64,000 nucleotides of DNA from Paramacrobiotus metropolitanus. Taxonomy: Eukaryota > Tardigrada > Eutardigrada > Parachela > Macrobiotidae. The stretch is taken from NCBI RefSeq assembly GCF_019649055.1, contig NW_026570334.1, positions 248,001 through 312,000 of the forward strand, written 5' to 3'. Within the stretch, counting starts at the first letter, position 1. Each line of letters begins with the position of its first letter. Below, one piece after another: positions 23,626 to 34,716 of this stretch. Position numbers and translations under genes: made by a program. Under the pieces are notes generated by a model. It saw only the letters and a list, made by a program, of their open reading frames with translations. It made no database searches and was not told the DNA's origin.

Positions 23626-24760
23626 TGAAAGAGTTTTTTTTTACAGCGGGCTCCGCGACTCGTGTAACTGCAGCTGCATAACTTTTACTTGATCACAATG
23701 TAATTCGGATGCGACGATGTGCAACTTTAAAGCTGTGTTTGATGCTTTTTAAAGTAATTTTATTCCTCAAGATGGTTAAGATGGTTAAGGCGAACATTGC
23801 TCATTGTCAGTAATACTGGTATTACTCTCAAATGAGTGAAATGAACATGAGAGGGGATTATGCACAACACACTCATAGCAGTGATAGCATTACCAGTCAA
23901 AATTTCCAAACTCAAGCGTTGCAACAAAAAACAAGTGGATATTTGTTATTATACATATGCGGTATGTACCACCTGGTTACGAAAATTGGTTCCTGCTTAT
24001 TTTTACAATTATACTTACGCCCGACCAGCTCCGAAATAAAAACTGACGAAGTGGTGTTTTTCCCATGGGCTTGAAATGCTTGGGTACTAGTAAAAACTTC
24101 AAAAAAGTTGCTAATGGAAAAGGACAATTTTAGGATGCAGAGAAGCAGCATATTATTTTAAATGAAAATTAATAGTACCGCAATGTACTTTCTACAATAC
24201 AGTAATACTGGCATGTTTCCTTACCGCCACCCTGTACGGCTGTACAGCCTCAACACAACAAATGTACACTACATTGTACAATACATACTGCAGTAGTACG
24301 TATAGCAAATTTACAGTCAGAAAATAGGTCAACAGCAATAAATAATGGGCCTTGCGAGGGAAACTGCAAGCGGCATGTGTATCGATGCTGTGCAAGCTGC
24401 AAGTATCTGTAGGATCTACTTGCTAAACCGGCTTAATTGTGCCGGCAGTATTGAAACTACGTCTTGAAATCGGTACATCCGCTTTCAACTTGTACAGAGT
24501 AACATACGCACGCGGCACGCTAGCAGATTGATTTTCGGTTTATGTCCACGTGGAGTATTATATATAAATACCATCATAGTTATTCCGCTGGGTTCTGTTG
24601 ATTTTGTGTTACAACGAAGCCAGACTGGAACAGTTTACCGCAAGTTCTGCATCCTGATTTATTATCGCAAACGAAAATGCCCTTGAATCTGTCGAGCTAA
24701 GCAACGGGAATGGGTTGCACGTTTACTATTATACACATATTTATGTAACCAACAAGGAAT
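23626..24760. other. intergenic between F-box paralogues
   Basis: The sequence is AT-rich, with no domain-bearing open frame and no recognisable RNA gene. The open frame at 23832-24074 is not supported by composition. Confidence 0.4.
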
Positions 24761-26420
24761 ATGCTTAGTGTACATCCACGTGGTCTGTACCGTTGGAATG
24801 CGGTGGATATTCCAGGCACGGATGGGTTAATGCAGTACGGTCGGGTGGTGAACGTGGTGTTTTAATGCATTGTTTTGTACGAAAGTCTGGTTTATTACCC
24901 GATCTCCTTGAAACTTTGTCGTAAAAGGCACATGGTCATAAGGTCGAAAGTGAACCAATATCAGATCCATAGCATTTTTTTCCGATTATAAAATGGATTT
25001 CGAAATCTCGGCAACCGGATGTTGCGCGCGCAAACGGGTTTCAGAACAATGTATACAAATCATTTAGCTTTACTTAATGACATAAAGTATTACAGAAAAG
25101 TGATTCGGAGAGCGCGAAAGCGAAAGTTTTAGTGTATGTATCCCATTCCTGACGCTATGTACCGGGCCATTTCCCTTAATGAGATGCATAGACGGACCGG
25201 TAGAGCATAATCACAAATAACCACTGTATGACCGCCAGGTTTCGTCTTTTAGATTTTTAGATAATACAAAAATTCGCGCCGAAGTCTCTTTTAATATACT
25301 GACCAGTGTTGGTTGTGGCACAGGGAACAGCAGGGAAGAATTTGACGCTAAAAGGATCGAAAAATGAAGGTTTTTTGTAACAAGAAAAAAATTTGATAAC
25401 AAATATGCAAAAATTAAAAATGTAATTTTTAAAAAGATTTAAGACTATATCAGCAAATAGTTATTTCAGTTCGGTCTCCCGCTTCGGTCCGGTCTTGTAG
25501 TGCCAGCCAACAGCGGTGCCCTTTCTTAGTAAATTAAATCAAACAATAGCTACATATTTGACTATATTTGGCTACATATAGACGATGACGAGTGTCTATG
25601 TGGATGCCGTTTACAGGATGAATTTACTGACGACGTCAAGACAGTAATGGAGCGACGTATACGCTCTGGCTGGCATTTCCTCGGCACCTCCTGGATGCCT
25701 CCCGACAATATTACCTGCCGGATTACTCCGGAGTCCCCAGAGTCCATATCATGGCTGCCGGTAAAACTTGTACAGGATACCTTCCAGTATTTGGACAGTG
25801 TTAACCGCACACGGTGTCGTCGTGTCTGCTCACTATGGGACATTGTCGCCGAGATGACCAAAGAGGTTTGGGTTACCTTCTCGTCCCCCGATTTCCGCTA
25901 CAATGAAGATTGTGCGGGTCCCGAACATCGTGAATGGCGGCGATCCGCGTACAAGGTGGGTATGTGCCTGTGGAAAACAATCGCCGCCACAACGGTATGG
26001 GTCATCATTGCCAGTGCAGTGGAGTCGGATGGCTACCCGTTCCTGGGAGATTGTCTGCGGATCATCAAGTGGGTTCGCCAAGAACAACAGAGCCGTCAGA
26101 AAATAAAGGTCATCCTCCATAGATTCCACTGGTATGTGCAGGATGTGGCGTACATGATGGCGTTGGCGACCGCCTGTGCGGATGCGGCGGCCGTCGTCCA
26201 GACTCTGACGTGGAAAGACTGTCGGTTTACAATAGGTTATTCATGGACCGGCGTGCGCCACGGCATTAGCGTAGCGCTGGGCAGTGTCGATGTGGACGCG
26301 GATCGTTTTCGGTTTCTCCACAATCTTCACGCCTTTTTGGAAGGCCATCTTCTGGTCAGTAAAGCGGAATTCGCGGCCCTCCTTCCTCATGCGCGATTGC
26401 CACAAGTGTACATGTTCTGA
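24761..26420 (+). pseudogene. F-box paralogue, first exon truncated by an insertion
   Basis: Exon 1 begins at ATG 24761 with MLSVHPRGLYRWNAVDI and follows the intact gene for 34 codons. It then hits TAA at 24863, exactly where foldback-type sequence begins; about 560 bp of the exon are missing. Exon 2 is open from an acceptor at 25616 (tttacag|gat) to the stop at 26420 (268 codons). It keeps the F-box (ISWLPVKLVQDTFQYLD ... CRRVCSLWD) and full-length C-terminal part. The intact second exon suggests a recent break, or use of another start (for example M at 25647) to make an F-box protein without the N-terminal module. Confidence 0.75.
24864..25180. mobile_element. partial foldback element copy inside F-box exon 1
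   Basis: The segment matches the 2711-3396 element from its inner left arm (aatgcatt..gatctcctt..cacatggtcataa) through gttgcgcgcgcaaacggg to the outer right end (tatgtaccgggccat). The outer left arm is absent, so this is a deleted copy. It starts at the very base after the last exon 1 codon of the F-box pseudogene. Confidence 0.7.
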
Positions 26421-27732
26421 TAGACTACAAACTCTGTATTTATCTCTGACAATTGGAAATGGGAAATGGCAAAACTGCAGTACTTTACGTTGGAGAATTG
26501 TTGGTATTCGATTTGTACTACTCGTATAATGCGCCGAAGTTTAGTTGTTCGATGTTACTGTAATTATCTATTTAATATATTTCTTGCAGCTCAGATTTGT
26601 TGTTACGGGGAGTACAGAAGCTGCAGATAGACTGCTGCACTTTCAGATCATGTTATGTTGCTTCCGAGAAGCAATAATAATTGCAAGTACTTGTATGAGT
26701 ATCTTGTTTATTTACTTATTTTTTCTCTGACTCTGGTAGCAGAAATTGCAAAACTGTATACACATATACTGTACTTTTAGCTGTATTATGAAAGAAAATA
26801 GGCAAAGAAGAGAAAAGAATAAAGAAAATAAGACAAGTTGTGGTCCTGATTCAAATTGTGCTAGATTCAGTAAGTCGGCATGATTCAAAATGAAAATGCT
26901 GTTAATTATCACCGAGCACTGTACCGCCTGTAAGCTTGTTGTTTTTCACTACTTATTTATTCCAGCTTGAACGGGATTGCGTTTAGTTTTGCTGCGCAAG
27001 GCTTTGCCGGAAAAAGTGTTAAAACAAAAAGTTCCGATTTCAGCTAAGCAGCGACTGTATCGATCCCAGTGTCAGTAAAACAAAATCAAACGCAGTTAAC
27101 ACACAGTTAATTCAAATTGTAAGTGTCAGGTGCTGTGCTCTTTATGTGCCTACTTGCAACTGGAGAGCAATTTAAAATGTGCTAAAAGTTAGTGCACACT
27201 GAGCCCGATACTGGAGTTCAGAACGATGGCCATTATAAAGTACTAAACCTCTAATATTTATTCAACTTCTGGGGAATAATAAAATAATCGGCAACTCGTA
27301 CATGACTTTAGCACTGCAGTACAAATATGATTTTTACGAACAGCTGTTTACCGCTTAGTAGCGCACCTCATCTTGTATTAACCTAACCGTCCCAGCAATA
27401 ACATCCGGCGATGTAAACCGGCAGTGGTAAATTCCTTTATAAGCATCACGCTGCAGCGTCAGCGGTACATAAATGCTACAAGTACTCGTATACTCGGGTA
27501 TTAATTTTTTACGAACTACTTACTATTATTATTGCGCAAATGTTTATACCGGATAATACTGCTGCACACCCCGCGGACATTCGCATTAGCTATCCGGCTT
27601 AGAATGGTAATATCCACTACCGCTTTAAAAACACCACATTCCGTTCTTGCTACATCACCTGTCACAGAGCTAATGAATTTACCTGAAATTAGCATCACAG
27701 TGTTGTTGACTGCACATTAAATTATTGCCAGC
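26421..27732. other. intergenic, nothing recognised
   Basis: The sequence is AT-rich, with no repeats longer than a few tens of bases and no domain-bearing frame. Confidence 0.4.
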
Positions 27733-28002
27733 ATGTCGCATCACTGCCAGAAAGATCTCTCCTGGGTGCATACCGCACCCGTCTCCGCGCTGACCGACGA
27801 ACAACTCATCCCGGGCCAGACAGTCAAGACGTCGCAGCAGGTTAAGACGCTCAACGAACCGGATATGCACAAGACCATCGTGGACACGGCCATCAGCGCC
27901 AAGGATCTGCCGACCGTGGAGTTCCCCTCCAGTTTTCCGGCAGTGGAGCGCTGTATTGCGGCCGTGGAGCAGGAAAAACACACCAAAGTCCATCACCAGT
28001 GA
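27733..28002 (+). CDS. small hypothetical protein, 89 aa
   Basis: This is an open frame from ATG 27733 to TGA 28002 with markedly higher GC and more regular third-position C/G than its AT-rich surroundings, as in the neighbouring disordered-protein gene. The product is hydrophilic with no signal peptide or membrane segment. It has a short PDMHKTIVD..ISAKDLP..EFPSSFPAVERCIAAVEQE region that could form a helix. I do not recognise the family. AT-rich sequence with possible TATA-like words precedes it but no clear promoter can be chosen. It may be a single-exon gene or the only readable exon of a longer one. Confidence 0.5.
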   Translation: MSHHCQKDLSWVHTAPVSALTDEQLIPGQTVKTSQQVKTLNEPDMHKTIVDTAISAKDLPTVEFPSSFPAVERCIAAVEQEKHTKVHHQ

Positions 28003-29134
28003 ATCGTGTTACTAGATGTTTTTTCCACATCATTGCCAGAAATTTACAGATGTAATATTTGTTGTATAAATTTGCGCTCGTACGTTGCAGATGTATTGTG
28101 ATAAAAGTTTTGGCTTGCGTAAAATCTAATTCATGATCTGCGAAATATATAGCTTAGTCATTCTTATAACAATATCTATTATAGCGCTATGTTTTCCGTT
28201 TGTGCATCTGTCGCTTTAAATTCTGATGATAATTAAGCGACGAAATAAAAAAGAAATTAAAAACAGGAAGAACATAATGGATGAAAGTCGTGTAACTGAT
28301 AAAGCTGCTTCTGCATCGCCACTTGAAGACCGATAATTATCAAGCAAAACAACTGAAAATTAGGTAAACGTTTTAAAAAAAGGCTGCTACATGACTGCGC
28401 AATGCGCATTGCATCGTCACATGAAGTGCCACAAAGTATAATTTAATTCGCCGAACTCAGATAATTCTCTCGTTATTTTATGCACAAATTCTTAAACTGG
28501 CGAGTCACGACACATCAGCTAGCTGGAATGTACATGTATAGGTAAACGATTATACGGTTGCATAATTCCCTGACCGCATTAATTCTAATGGCCAGGCGAT
28601 ATTGTGACTGATCCCGAGCAAAATTTTAAGTACAGTAATTCAGTGAGTTTATTTTTTTACACACTTCACACAGTTAACAATTTTGCAGCTAAAACAGCGC
28701 GCTACAGTATAATACTCGGCACGATAACAAAATGAACACGACAACAACAACCAGTGCACCGCATAAAAAATTGCAGGTAAATAAATCTGTAGCAATACAT
28801 AGATTATTATTGTACAGAATGATATCATCACGTATGTCTCTGTATCGACAGTTGGATACCTGCCGGTTGAAGTGTACGAGCGTGTATGACACTTTCGGCG
28901 AAAGCGTGGAAATTGTCTTGCAGCTGTCAGCCAATATAAACAATATTGCTAACCGGCACTCGTTCATATATTGCCGTAATATGGGTATTTCCCGCTCGAC
29001 CGATAATAACATAATCAATACAGCACAGCGCATATTCCGTGTTCGTATTTAGCCGAAACAGCATGTTTACATTCTGAAATGTGATGAATCTTCTCACAGA
29101 ATATTCTGTTAACACTGCCACAACATACGGTGAG
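28003..29134. other. intergenic, upstream region of the disordered-protein gene
   Basis: An open frame of 106 codons at 28732-29052 (starts MNTTTTTSAPHKK) lies here, but its composition is that of the surrounding noncoding DNA and I see no domain. Otherwise nothing is recognised. Confidence 0.35.
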
Positions 29135-29142
29135 TATATAAA
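29135..29142 (+). promoter_or_regulatory. TATA box of the disordered-protein gene
   Basis: TATATAAA lies 104 bp before the chosen ATG at 29246. A start site about 30 bp downstream would give a 5' leader of roughly 75-80 bases. Confidence 0.55.
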
Positions 29143-29245
29143 CCGTGCCTCCCTAACATGGCATTCATTTAATCACTGAACGATAAAAAAATTACAATTT
29201 GTTTGCTTGTTGATCGAAGGATTTTACTACCTGGATTATACAATC

Positions 29246-31654
29246 ATGTCAACACACGAACCGAAAGCTGAGCGCCAGGGTGAGGTGCGCGCCGAGGCCC
29301 AATCGGGCGAGCGGACGGATGCGGGAATTCATCTGGGCGCGGAGAAGTACATGAAGGAGGACAATCCCCAGGATAACCCGGCGTATGATGAAGCAACGGG
29401 AAGACAGACCGGCGCCGGTGTCCCGCCGTCCCAACGGGAGATGGGCGATCGCCAACGGGAGGCGGGCGCCAAGGGTGCAGCACAACCCGATGAGTACGTC
29501 AAGGCGGCGGTAGTGCCGGCACCCGCCCCATCCGCCGATCATCTAATGAAGAACTACCCCGGGATGTATCCCGAGGTGGAGGAACAGGAGCGCCGTCGGG
29601 TGGAGGGGCAACGGGGAGAGGAGGCGGAACGGGAGCGTCGCCATCATGAGCACCACCATCACCGTCATCATCATCACCACCACCGCGATGAGGAACCGCG
29701 TCACGCGGAGAAGACCGTGGAGGTCCGTGGAAGTGATGGGGAGGTGCAACGCGCCAAACAGGAGGTGATGGGGGATTCCTGGCAGGGTCCGGATCCCCGG
29801 AATCCCGAGGAGTCGCGGCGTAGGGACGTCCAGGAACGGGATGAGGCGCCCCGGGAACGCCGAGTGGCTCGAGACGAGCACGTCACTGTTGAAGGTGCAC
29901 CTCGAGAAAGGGAGGTACGGGAGGAAGTGGCCACCCGGGATCGGGACGTCGAGCCCCGCCGCCAGGATGTCCGGGAGGAAAAGGTCAGGAACACCGGCGA
30001 AGGCGAACGCCGGGAGGTCCGGGAAAAGGTCAAAGACACCGACAGCGGCGAACGCCGAGAGGTCCGGGAGGAGAAATTCAAAGACGACGGTCAGCGCCGG
30101 GAGGTTAAGGAGAAACGGGTGTCGGACGATGGAGAGCGCCGTGAAGAGCACCATGTCGAGAAGAACACCGAGAACCCCCGAAAAGGCTATAAGATGTCGG
30201 AAGCTTATGCGCATGGCGAGGCTGTCCACATGGACGCCCAGGAAGATTGCCGTATCAGTGAAAAGACTGACGACGAGGGCAAGGAAGTCCACCGCGAGGA
30301 GACCACGAAGGACGACGGTGAACGTCGAACGGAAACTAAGAAGGAAGTGGTACGCGATCGTGACAGTTCCCGGCGGGAATCAGAAGGCAACGCGGAGCGT
30401 GACCGCCGTCAGGGTCACGTCGAGGAAGACGTGGTTAGTCGACCGCCCAATAAGCAGACGGAAGGCGGAGATAAGCGCGTGGACATCGGTGGCGAGTCTC
30501 AAGGCGAAATGCACGAACGCACCGATGTAAAGATGCCCGAATATAACGAGCAAGAAGAGATGGCGGCAGCCGCAGCCAAACGAGCGGCTGAAGATGGCGC
30601 CGCCGTCGATAAGGATAAGGTCATCGCTGAACACGCCGCAATGTTCCCCGACGATGAGGACGAACATAAGAAAGGCGGACTGGTTCATAAGCTGAAGCAC
30701 GCCCTGCATTTGGACCGCTCCGAACGCAAAGCCGAGAAAGAGCGGAAGAAGGAAGCCGAGGAAGGTTTTCCGGAACGCCAGGAAAAAATCAAACAGACGC
30801 AATTAGAGAGTCAAAAAGCGATGGAAGTGACAACCGAGGAGAAAGTGGAGACCCCCGACGGGGAAAAGGTTCGCGGGGAAAAAGTTACCAAAGAAAGGGA
30901 TACCGATGGCGGCAGTGTCCAGAAGCGCACCACCGAAATCAAGGAAGAAAAGGATCCCCGGGAACCGGCTGATACGGAAAGCGTTCGCGAAGATAGAACC
31001 GTGGAAACACGGGACAGTGGCGCTTCACGTCGACCGAATGCCAGTGGCGATAAAGCGCGTGAACGCAACACCGAGACCCGGGAAAAGATCACCGACGATC
31101 GCGGTGATGTGCGGGAAGAACGCCGTGTCGAGCGGAACGAGCGCCGCGACGATGCGGGTGATATTAGTCGGCGTGAAGAGAAGACCGTCAAAGTCCGCGA
31201 ACCGTCGCCGAGCCGGGGCGTGACCAGCCAGGGCGTGCAGACCGGCGAACCCGCGAAGGACCAGCCACCGCCCCAAGGATCACGTGACCAAGCCTACGAA
31301 GGCGGCGCGGTGAGTAACTCCCGCCAGAACGCGACGGTCCCGTTGGAGATCCTCAATCCCGAGGGGATGCACCGTAAAGCGGAGGAGGACGAGATTATTA
31401 AGAGCGGACAGAATTACGCGGAGATGGACTTCCGCCAACCGCATGAGGAGCGCATTCCCCGCGACCGTATTGAGCGCATGGTGGAGATGGATCATAAGCG
31501 GAAAGCGGCCGGTCTGGCGCCCGATGCCGAGGTCCTGGCCAATAACTTTCAGGTGACCTTCCACACGGCGGATTCCATGGAACGGGTGGACCAGGCCGGG
31601 CAGCCGGCGGTGGAGCAGGCGCCACCCCGACGCGATTCCTCGTATCGCCGTTAG
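29246..31654 (+). CDS. 802-aa highly charged, intrinsically disordered repeat protein (desiccation/LEA-like type)
   Basis: This is a single long exon. ATG 29246 is preferred to the upstream in-frame ATG 29207 because the extra 13 residues are hydrophobic and lie in AT-rich leader. The product is nearly free of hydrophobic and cysteine residues and dominated by E, R, K, D and G. There is a His cluster at about 133-147. Degenerate repeats of the form GERREVREKVKD, 11-17 residues each, run from about 250 to 440. A conserved segment at 457-530 contains KKGGLVHKLKHAL (475-487), which resembles the K-segment of plant dehydrins. The C-terminus has a less charged patch, LANNFQVTF. Such proteins usually stay soluble on heating and protect membranes or proteins during drying; function here is inferred. 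I cannot assign it to CAHS, SAHS or a defined LEA group. Confidence 0.85.
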   Translation: MSTHEPKAERQGEVRAEAQSGERTDAGIHLGAEKYMKEDNPQDNPAYDEATGRQTGAGVPPSQREMGDRQREAGAKGAAQPDEYVKAAVVPAPAPSADHLMKNYPGMYPEVEEQERRRVEGQRGEEAERERRHHEHHHHRHHHHHHRDEEPRHAEKTVEVRGSDGEVQRAKQEVMGDSWQGPDPRNPEESRRRDVQERDEAPRERRVARDEHVTVEGAPREREVREEVATRDRDVEPRRQDVREEKVRNTGEGERREVREKVKDTDSGERREVREEKFKDDGQRREVKEKRVSDDGERREEHHVEKNTENPRKGYKMSEAYAHGEAVHMDAQEDCRISEKTDDEGKEVHREETTKDDGERRTETKKEVVRDRDSSRRESEGNAERDRRQGHVEEDVVSRPPNKQTEGGDKRVDIGGESQGEMHERTDVKMPEYNEQEEMAAAAAKRAAEDGAAVDKDKVIAEHAAMFPDDEDEHKKGGLVHKLKHALHLDRSERKAEKERKKEAEEGFPERQEKIKQTQLESQKAMEVTTEEKVETPDGEKVRGEKVTKERDTDGGSVQKRTTEIKEEKDPREPADTESVREDRTVETRDSGASRRPNASGDKARERNTETREKITDDRGDVREERRVERNERRDDAGDISRREEKTVKVREPSPSRGVTSQGVQTGEPAKDQPPPQGSRDQAYEGGAVSNSRQNATVPLEILNPEGMHRKAEEDEIIKSGQNYAEMDFRQPHEERIPRDRIERMVEMDHKRKAAGLAPDAEVLANNFQVTFHTADSMERVDQAGQPAVEQAPPRRDSSYRR

Positions 31655-31910
31655 ATCTACCGGCTTTTTTGAATCTGTATTTAAATGTGCGGCGATATAA
31701 TGCTGCACAGGTACTCTAACACTGTTAAATTATTATTGCGGGAAGTGATTTGTAAATTGGCAGCTAATCAAAGCGTATTGGTTCTTTGCGAGATTATTCA
31801 TGTAATTTAAATTATTTATGTATTTCAGTAGCAGCGCCTTGTATGAGTACGTTATGTACTTTTTTTCCAGGTTGTTCCGCAAAAGTCGGGAATATAACCT
31901 GCTGAAGTTA

Positions 31911-31945
31911 AATAAAACATTAAATGTATAAAGTGAAATAAATGT
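31911..31945 (+). terminator. candidate polyadenylation signals
   Basis: AATAAA words at about 31911 and 31937 lie about 260-285 bp after the stop of the disordered-protein gene. Confidence 0.4.
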
Positions 31946-33684
31946 CAAAGTTGTTTGCAGACTTTCTTTTGAGCTATGCCGCGGCCTCATTTCTCATCAT
32001 CCAACATCGACTAAAACGTTTTGTTTTAAATAAAATTTATTTTTATAAAAATAAAATAAAATTTATTTTGCTAAATGACACTATTGAAAATGTTCAAAAG
32101 GTTCGTAAGGGAAGAAATGGTACAAGATTTTATGTTTTGCGAGCTGAGACACGAAAAATTGGCAAACAATTTTATTTGGCATCAGTGCAACCGAAGACGG
32201 CTTCATTTTTTCAAAAAATTCTTTAAACTTTTGTAGCTAATAAAATTCTCTATCGAAAAAGTCTAAACAGTTTACGGTGCGACAGAGGGTCTGCGAGAAA
32301 CAAACGAAAACAGGAGACTGCCATTTTGGTCAGCCACCCGGTAGTAACTAACAATGCATTTATCGAGTTTAATGGTAAATAGGCATTTGCTTGTATAAGT
32401 TTTGAAAAAAAGTTACTTATGCACGTTATTAGCTGTATCTGTACAGTTTTCTAGGGACGGTGCAAACAGCTTTAGAGTACACTACGCCTCGATTGCAACG
32501 CCATACACCAGCCGCGTGACTGCAGCAGGACGTATACCGACTTCCTGTTATTAGTTACGCCAGCATCAGCTCGTATTACATGTACGGCTGTATATAAACT
32601 TCTTATTAAATTTTGAAAGCTTCTTGTATGTTTCAGTGGCGTTTATTAAAAATGCCCAAGACTGTTTTGGATGCAGTTGCTTCTTGTGCAAAGTGGGATA
32701 AGTTCACATCATGATGGGGTACCAGAAAAATGGAATCACCATCGAATTCACCTGGTCCCGCACACAAAATAATTATACGTATTTTAAGAACCCAAATAGA
32801 AACCAGTTGTCGTTAAAAAAATCTGTTGGAGAACAGCGCCGTTGATTTTTCAAATAAATGGAAAAGGAAACATCGCTGTTGAAAAATGCGCTGAGAGCGT
32901 AAGTTTTGTCCATGGCACAAATACGACAAAATTAATGAAGTGTGCTTGTGTGATTTCTGACAAGCCCGTTTAACACTTTCCTTTAGGTTTGTTCGCTACA
33001 CCTGGAATTATTTCGCTTCTGCATCCACATGCACGTGCATTATTATCGCGTTACTCGCATGGAGAAATTAATACCGCACAAGCTAAAGCTAGCGCATTTC
33101 CATTATTTTCGGAAATTAATTTGCTTTTGTACCTGTACCGGTGCAATGCTCAACGTGAAAGGCGATACCAACTGGCCTTTTCTCATGACTTGCAAGTATA
33201 CTTAGAATACAATCAGTACATCTACTGCATTTTACTGTAATTTCCGGTCTTATTTAAGAGTATTTGCAGTACTGAGTATTTCTGAAATATATACGAGTAA
33301 TCTGGAATTGTGTGGAAGCGATGCTGAACTTTGGGAAAGAGGATACACTAAATCAGTTGTACTCGGACTGTTAGGGAATGCAGCCATGTTTCGGTTACGT
33401 TACGATACTGCTGATAATTGCTCTGATTTTGTCGTATTTTTATCAATGAAACGGAAAAGGCATAACGGACCGAACGTCATTATTTCCACTAACGTAATCC
33501 CCAATTTCGTTCAGGCATCGGACAGTAATTTCCAGGAAGATTTGTTAAGTGCAGTTACATGGACGTTCTTACATCAGCATCGAGTGTTGACCATTTTGTG
33601 GTGTTGCTTCTGGATAAGAAGGTTACTGATTTTCCTGCATACTCGTCAGTGATTCTGTTCAAGCCGGAAGAACGCAGGTTCAAA
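31946..33684. other. intergenic and GPCR 1 upstream region
   Basis: An AT-rich inverted repeat (taaaataaaatttatttt words) occurs near 32020-32065. An open frame of 94 codons at 31942-32226 has a basic, vaguely protein-like end but no family. From about 33310 the sequence (gcgatgctgaactttggg) resembles the region upstream of GPCR 3 near 58493, so the duplication that made the GPCR family includes this flank. Confidence 0.45.
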
Positions 33685-34716
33685 ATGCCCGCGATGCTGA
33701 ATGATTCTTTCACTATGTCTCACGTCATTTCCAATTCATCTGCGAAGGCAGACCATCAACTGCCCATAGAGCTTTGGCTCATTATTTCCCCCATTGCAGC
33801 GTTGTTAGCCAATAGCGGCGTTATCGTGCTGATTGTGGGTAAAGAGAAATTAAGGACACCCTTCAATATGTACATCGTGGCGCTAGCATTGAGCAATGTC
33901 GCCTACGCCATCATCCACGGCACTCTGAGCATAATGAACTGGGGTTTCACCGGCCACAACTGGACACTGGGCGACGCGGCCTGTACGATCCGCATTTACA
34001 GCAACTACGTTGTAGCGGCCATTACCGTGCACCTGCACCTGCTGGTTAGTCTCAGTCGCGCATGGGCCCTGTTCGGACCGGTATCCTATCGCAGCCACCA
34101 CACTATCCGTTTGGCGGTGACGTTCTGCTTAGGCGCGGTGGTGTATGTGCATATTCCGCTGTTGCCCGGCATCATCCTGGATGCGCTGTACTACCGTCTC
34201 CCCACGGAGTACGGCTGCTGGATCAACCCTGCCAAACAGACGGTGTGGGCCACTTTTACTACCGTGGTGATCTTCGTTCTACCAAAACTCTTCATTCCCA
34301 CCTGCTACCCGGTGCTCCTGTGGAAGACTGTGCAGCGAAGAAAAGTTGCGGCCCTCTTGCGCGGGAGAAGAAACGACAATCTACCGCCGTCGTGGACGCC
34401 GTCTAATACAAGAGATGATCATGTGAAAAACACCGCGTCGCGGCCGTTCATTGTCCTGACCCTGTTCACTGTTGGTGTTCTGGTATGCTGGATTCCTTCG
34501 TTGATTTTCTATGTTCTCGCTAACTATATTCCACCAACCGAGATGCCCATATTTTCTGAGGTTGCGCGAGTGCTGTATTCGCTGCAGGCGATACTGGATC
34601 CGATATTCTTCTGTCTGAGCGTCAGGGATTTGTGGTCTGGTCTTGCTTTATTGTGGACTCGGTGCATACGACGTCGAAGCGATGAGTCTCCACAAATGTC
34701 CAATCCGCCAATCTGA
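33685..34716 (+). CDS. rhodopsin-like GPCR 1, 343 aa
   Basis: This is a seven-helix receptor expected in the plasma membrane; the ligand is unknown. ATG 33685 is chosen over 33559 because the paralogue at 59019 starts at the equivalent Met. Two N-glycosylation sites (N6, N17) lie before TM1 (about 30-52, with LLANSG). TM2 is about 63-85. Cysteines C100 and C178 fit the conserved disulfide between TM3 and loop 2. TM3 ends SLSRAW (122-127), where most class A receptors have DRY. TM6 holds CWIP (268-271). TM7 has LDPIFF (304-309) instead of NPxxY. The basic C-tail is short. There is no intron in the coding part. It is about 85 percent alike to GPCR 3 by eye. Confidence 0.85.
   Translation: MPAMLNDSFTMSHVISNSSAKADHQLPIELWLIISPIAALLANSGVIVLIVGKEKLRTPFNMYIVALALSNVAYAIIHGTLSIMNWGFTGHNWTLGDAACTIRIYSNYVVAAITVHLHLLVSLSRAWALFGPVSYRSHHTIRLAVTFCLGAVVYVHIPLLPGIILDALYYRLPTEYGCWINPAKQTVWATFTTVVIFVLPKLFIPTCYPVLLWKTVQRRKVAALLRGRRNDNLPPSWTPSNTRDDHVKNTASRPFIVLTLFTVGVLVCWIPSLIFYVLANYIPPTEMPIFSEVARVLYSLQAILDPIFFCLSVRDLWSGLALLWTRCIRRRSDESPQMSNPPI

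Noticed and set aside
28732-29052. 106-codon plus-strand open frame before the disordered-protein gene
   Set aside because: Its composition matches the surrounding noncoding DNA, there is no domain and it ends close to the TATA box of the next gene.
29543-30292. 249-codon minus-strand frame opposite the disordered-protein gene
   Set aside because: It is an antisense shadow produced by the strong codon bias and charge repeats of the plus-strand gene.
31942-32226. 94-codon open frame with a basic C-terminal half
   Set aside because: It is AT-rich, begins within the likely 3' end of the preceding transcript and has no paralogue or splice support.
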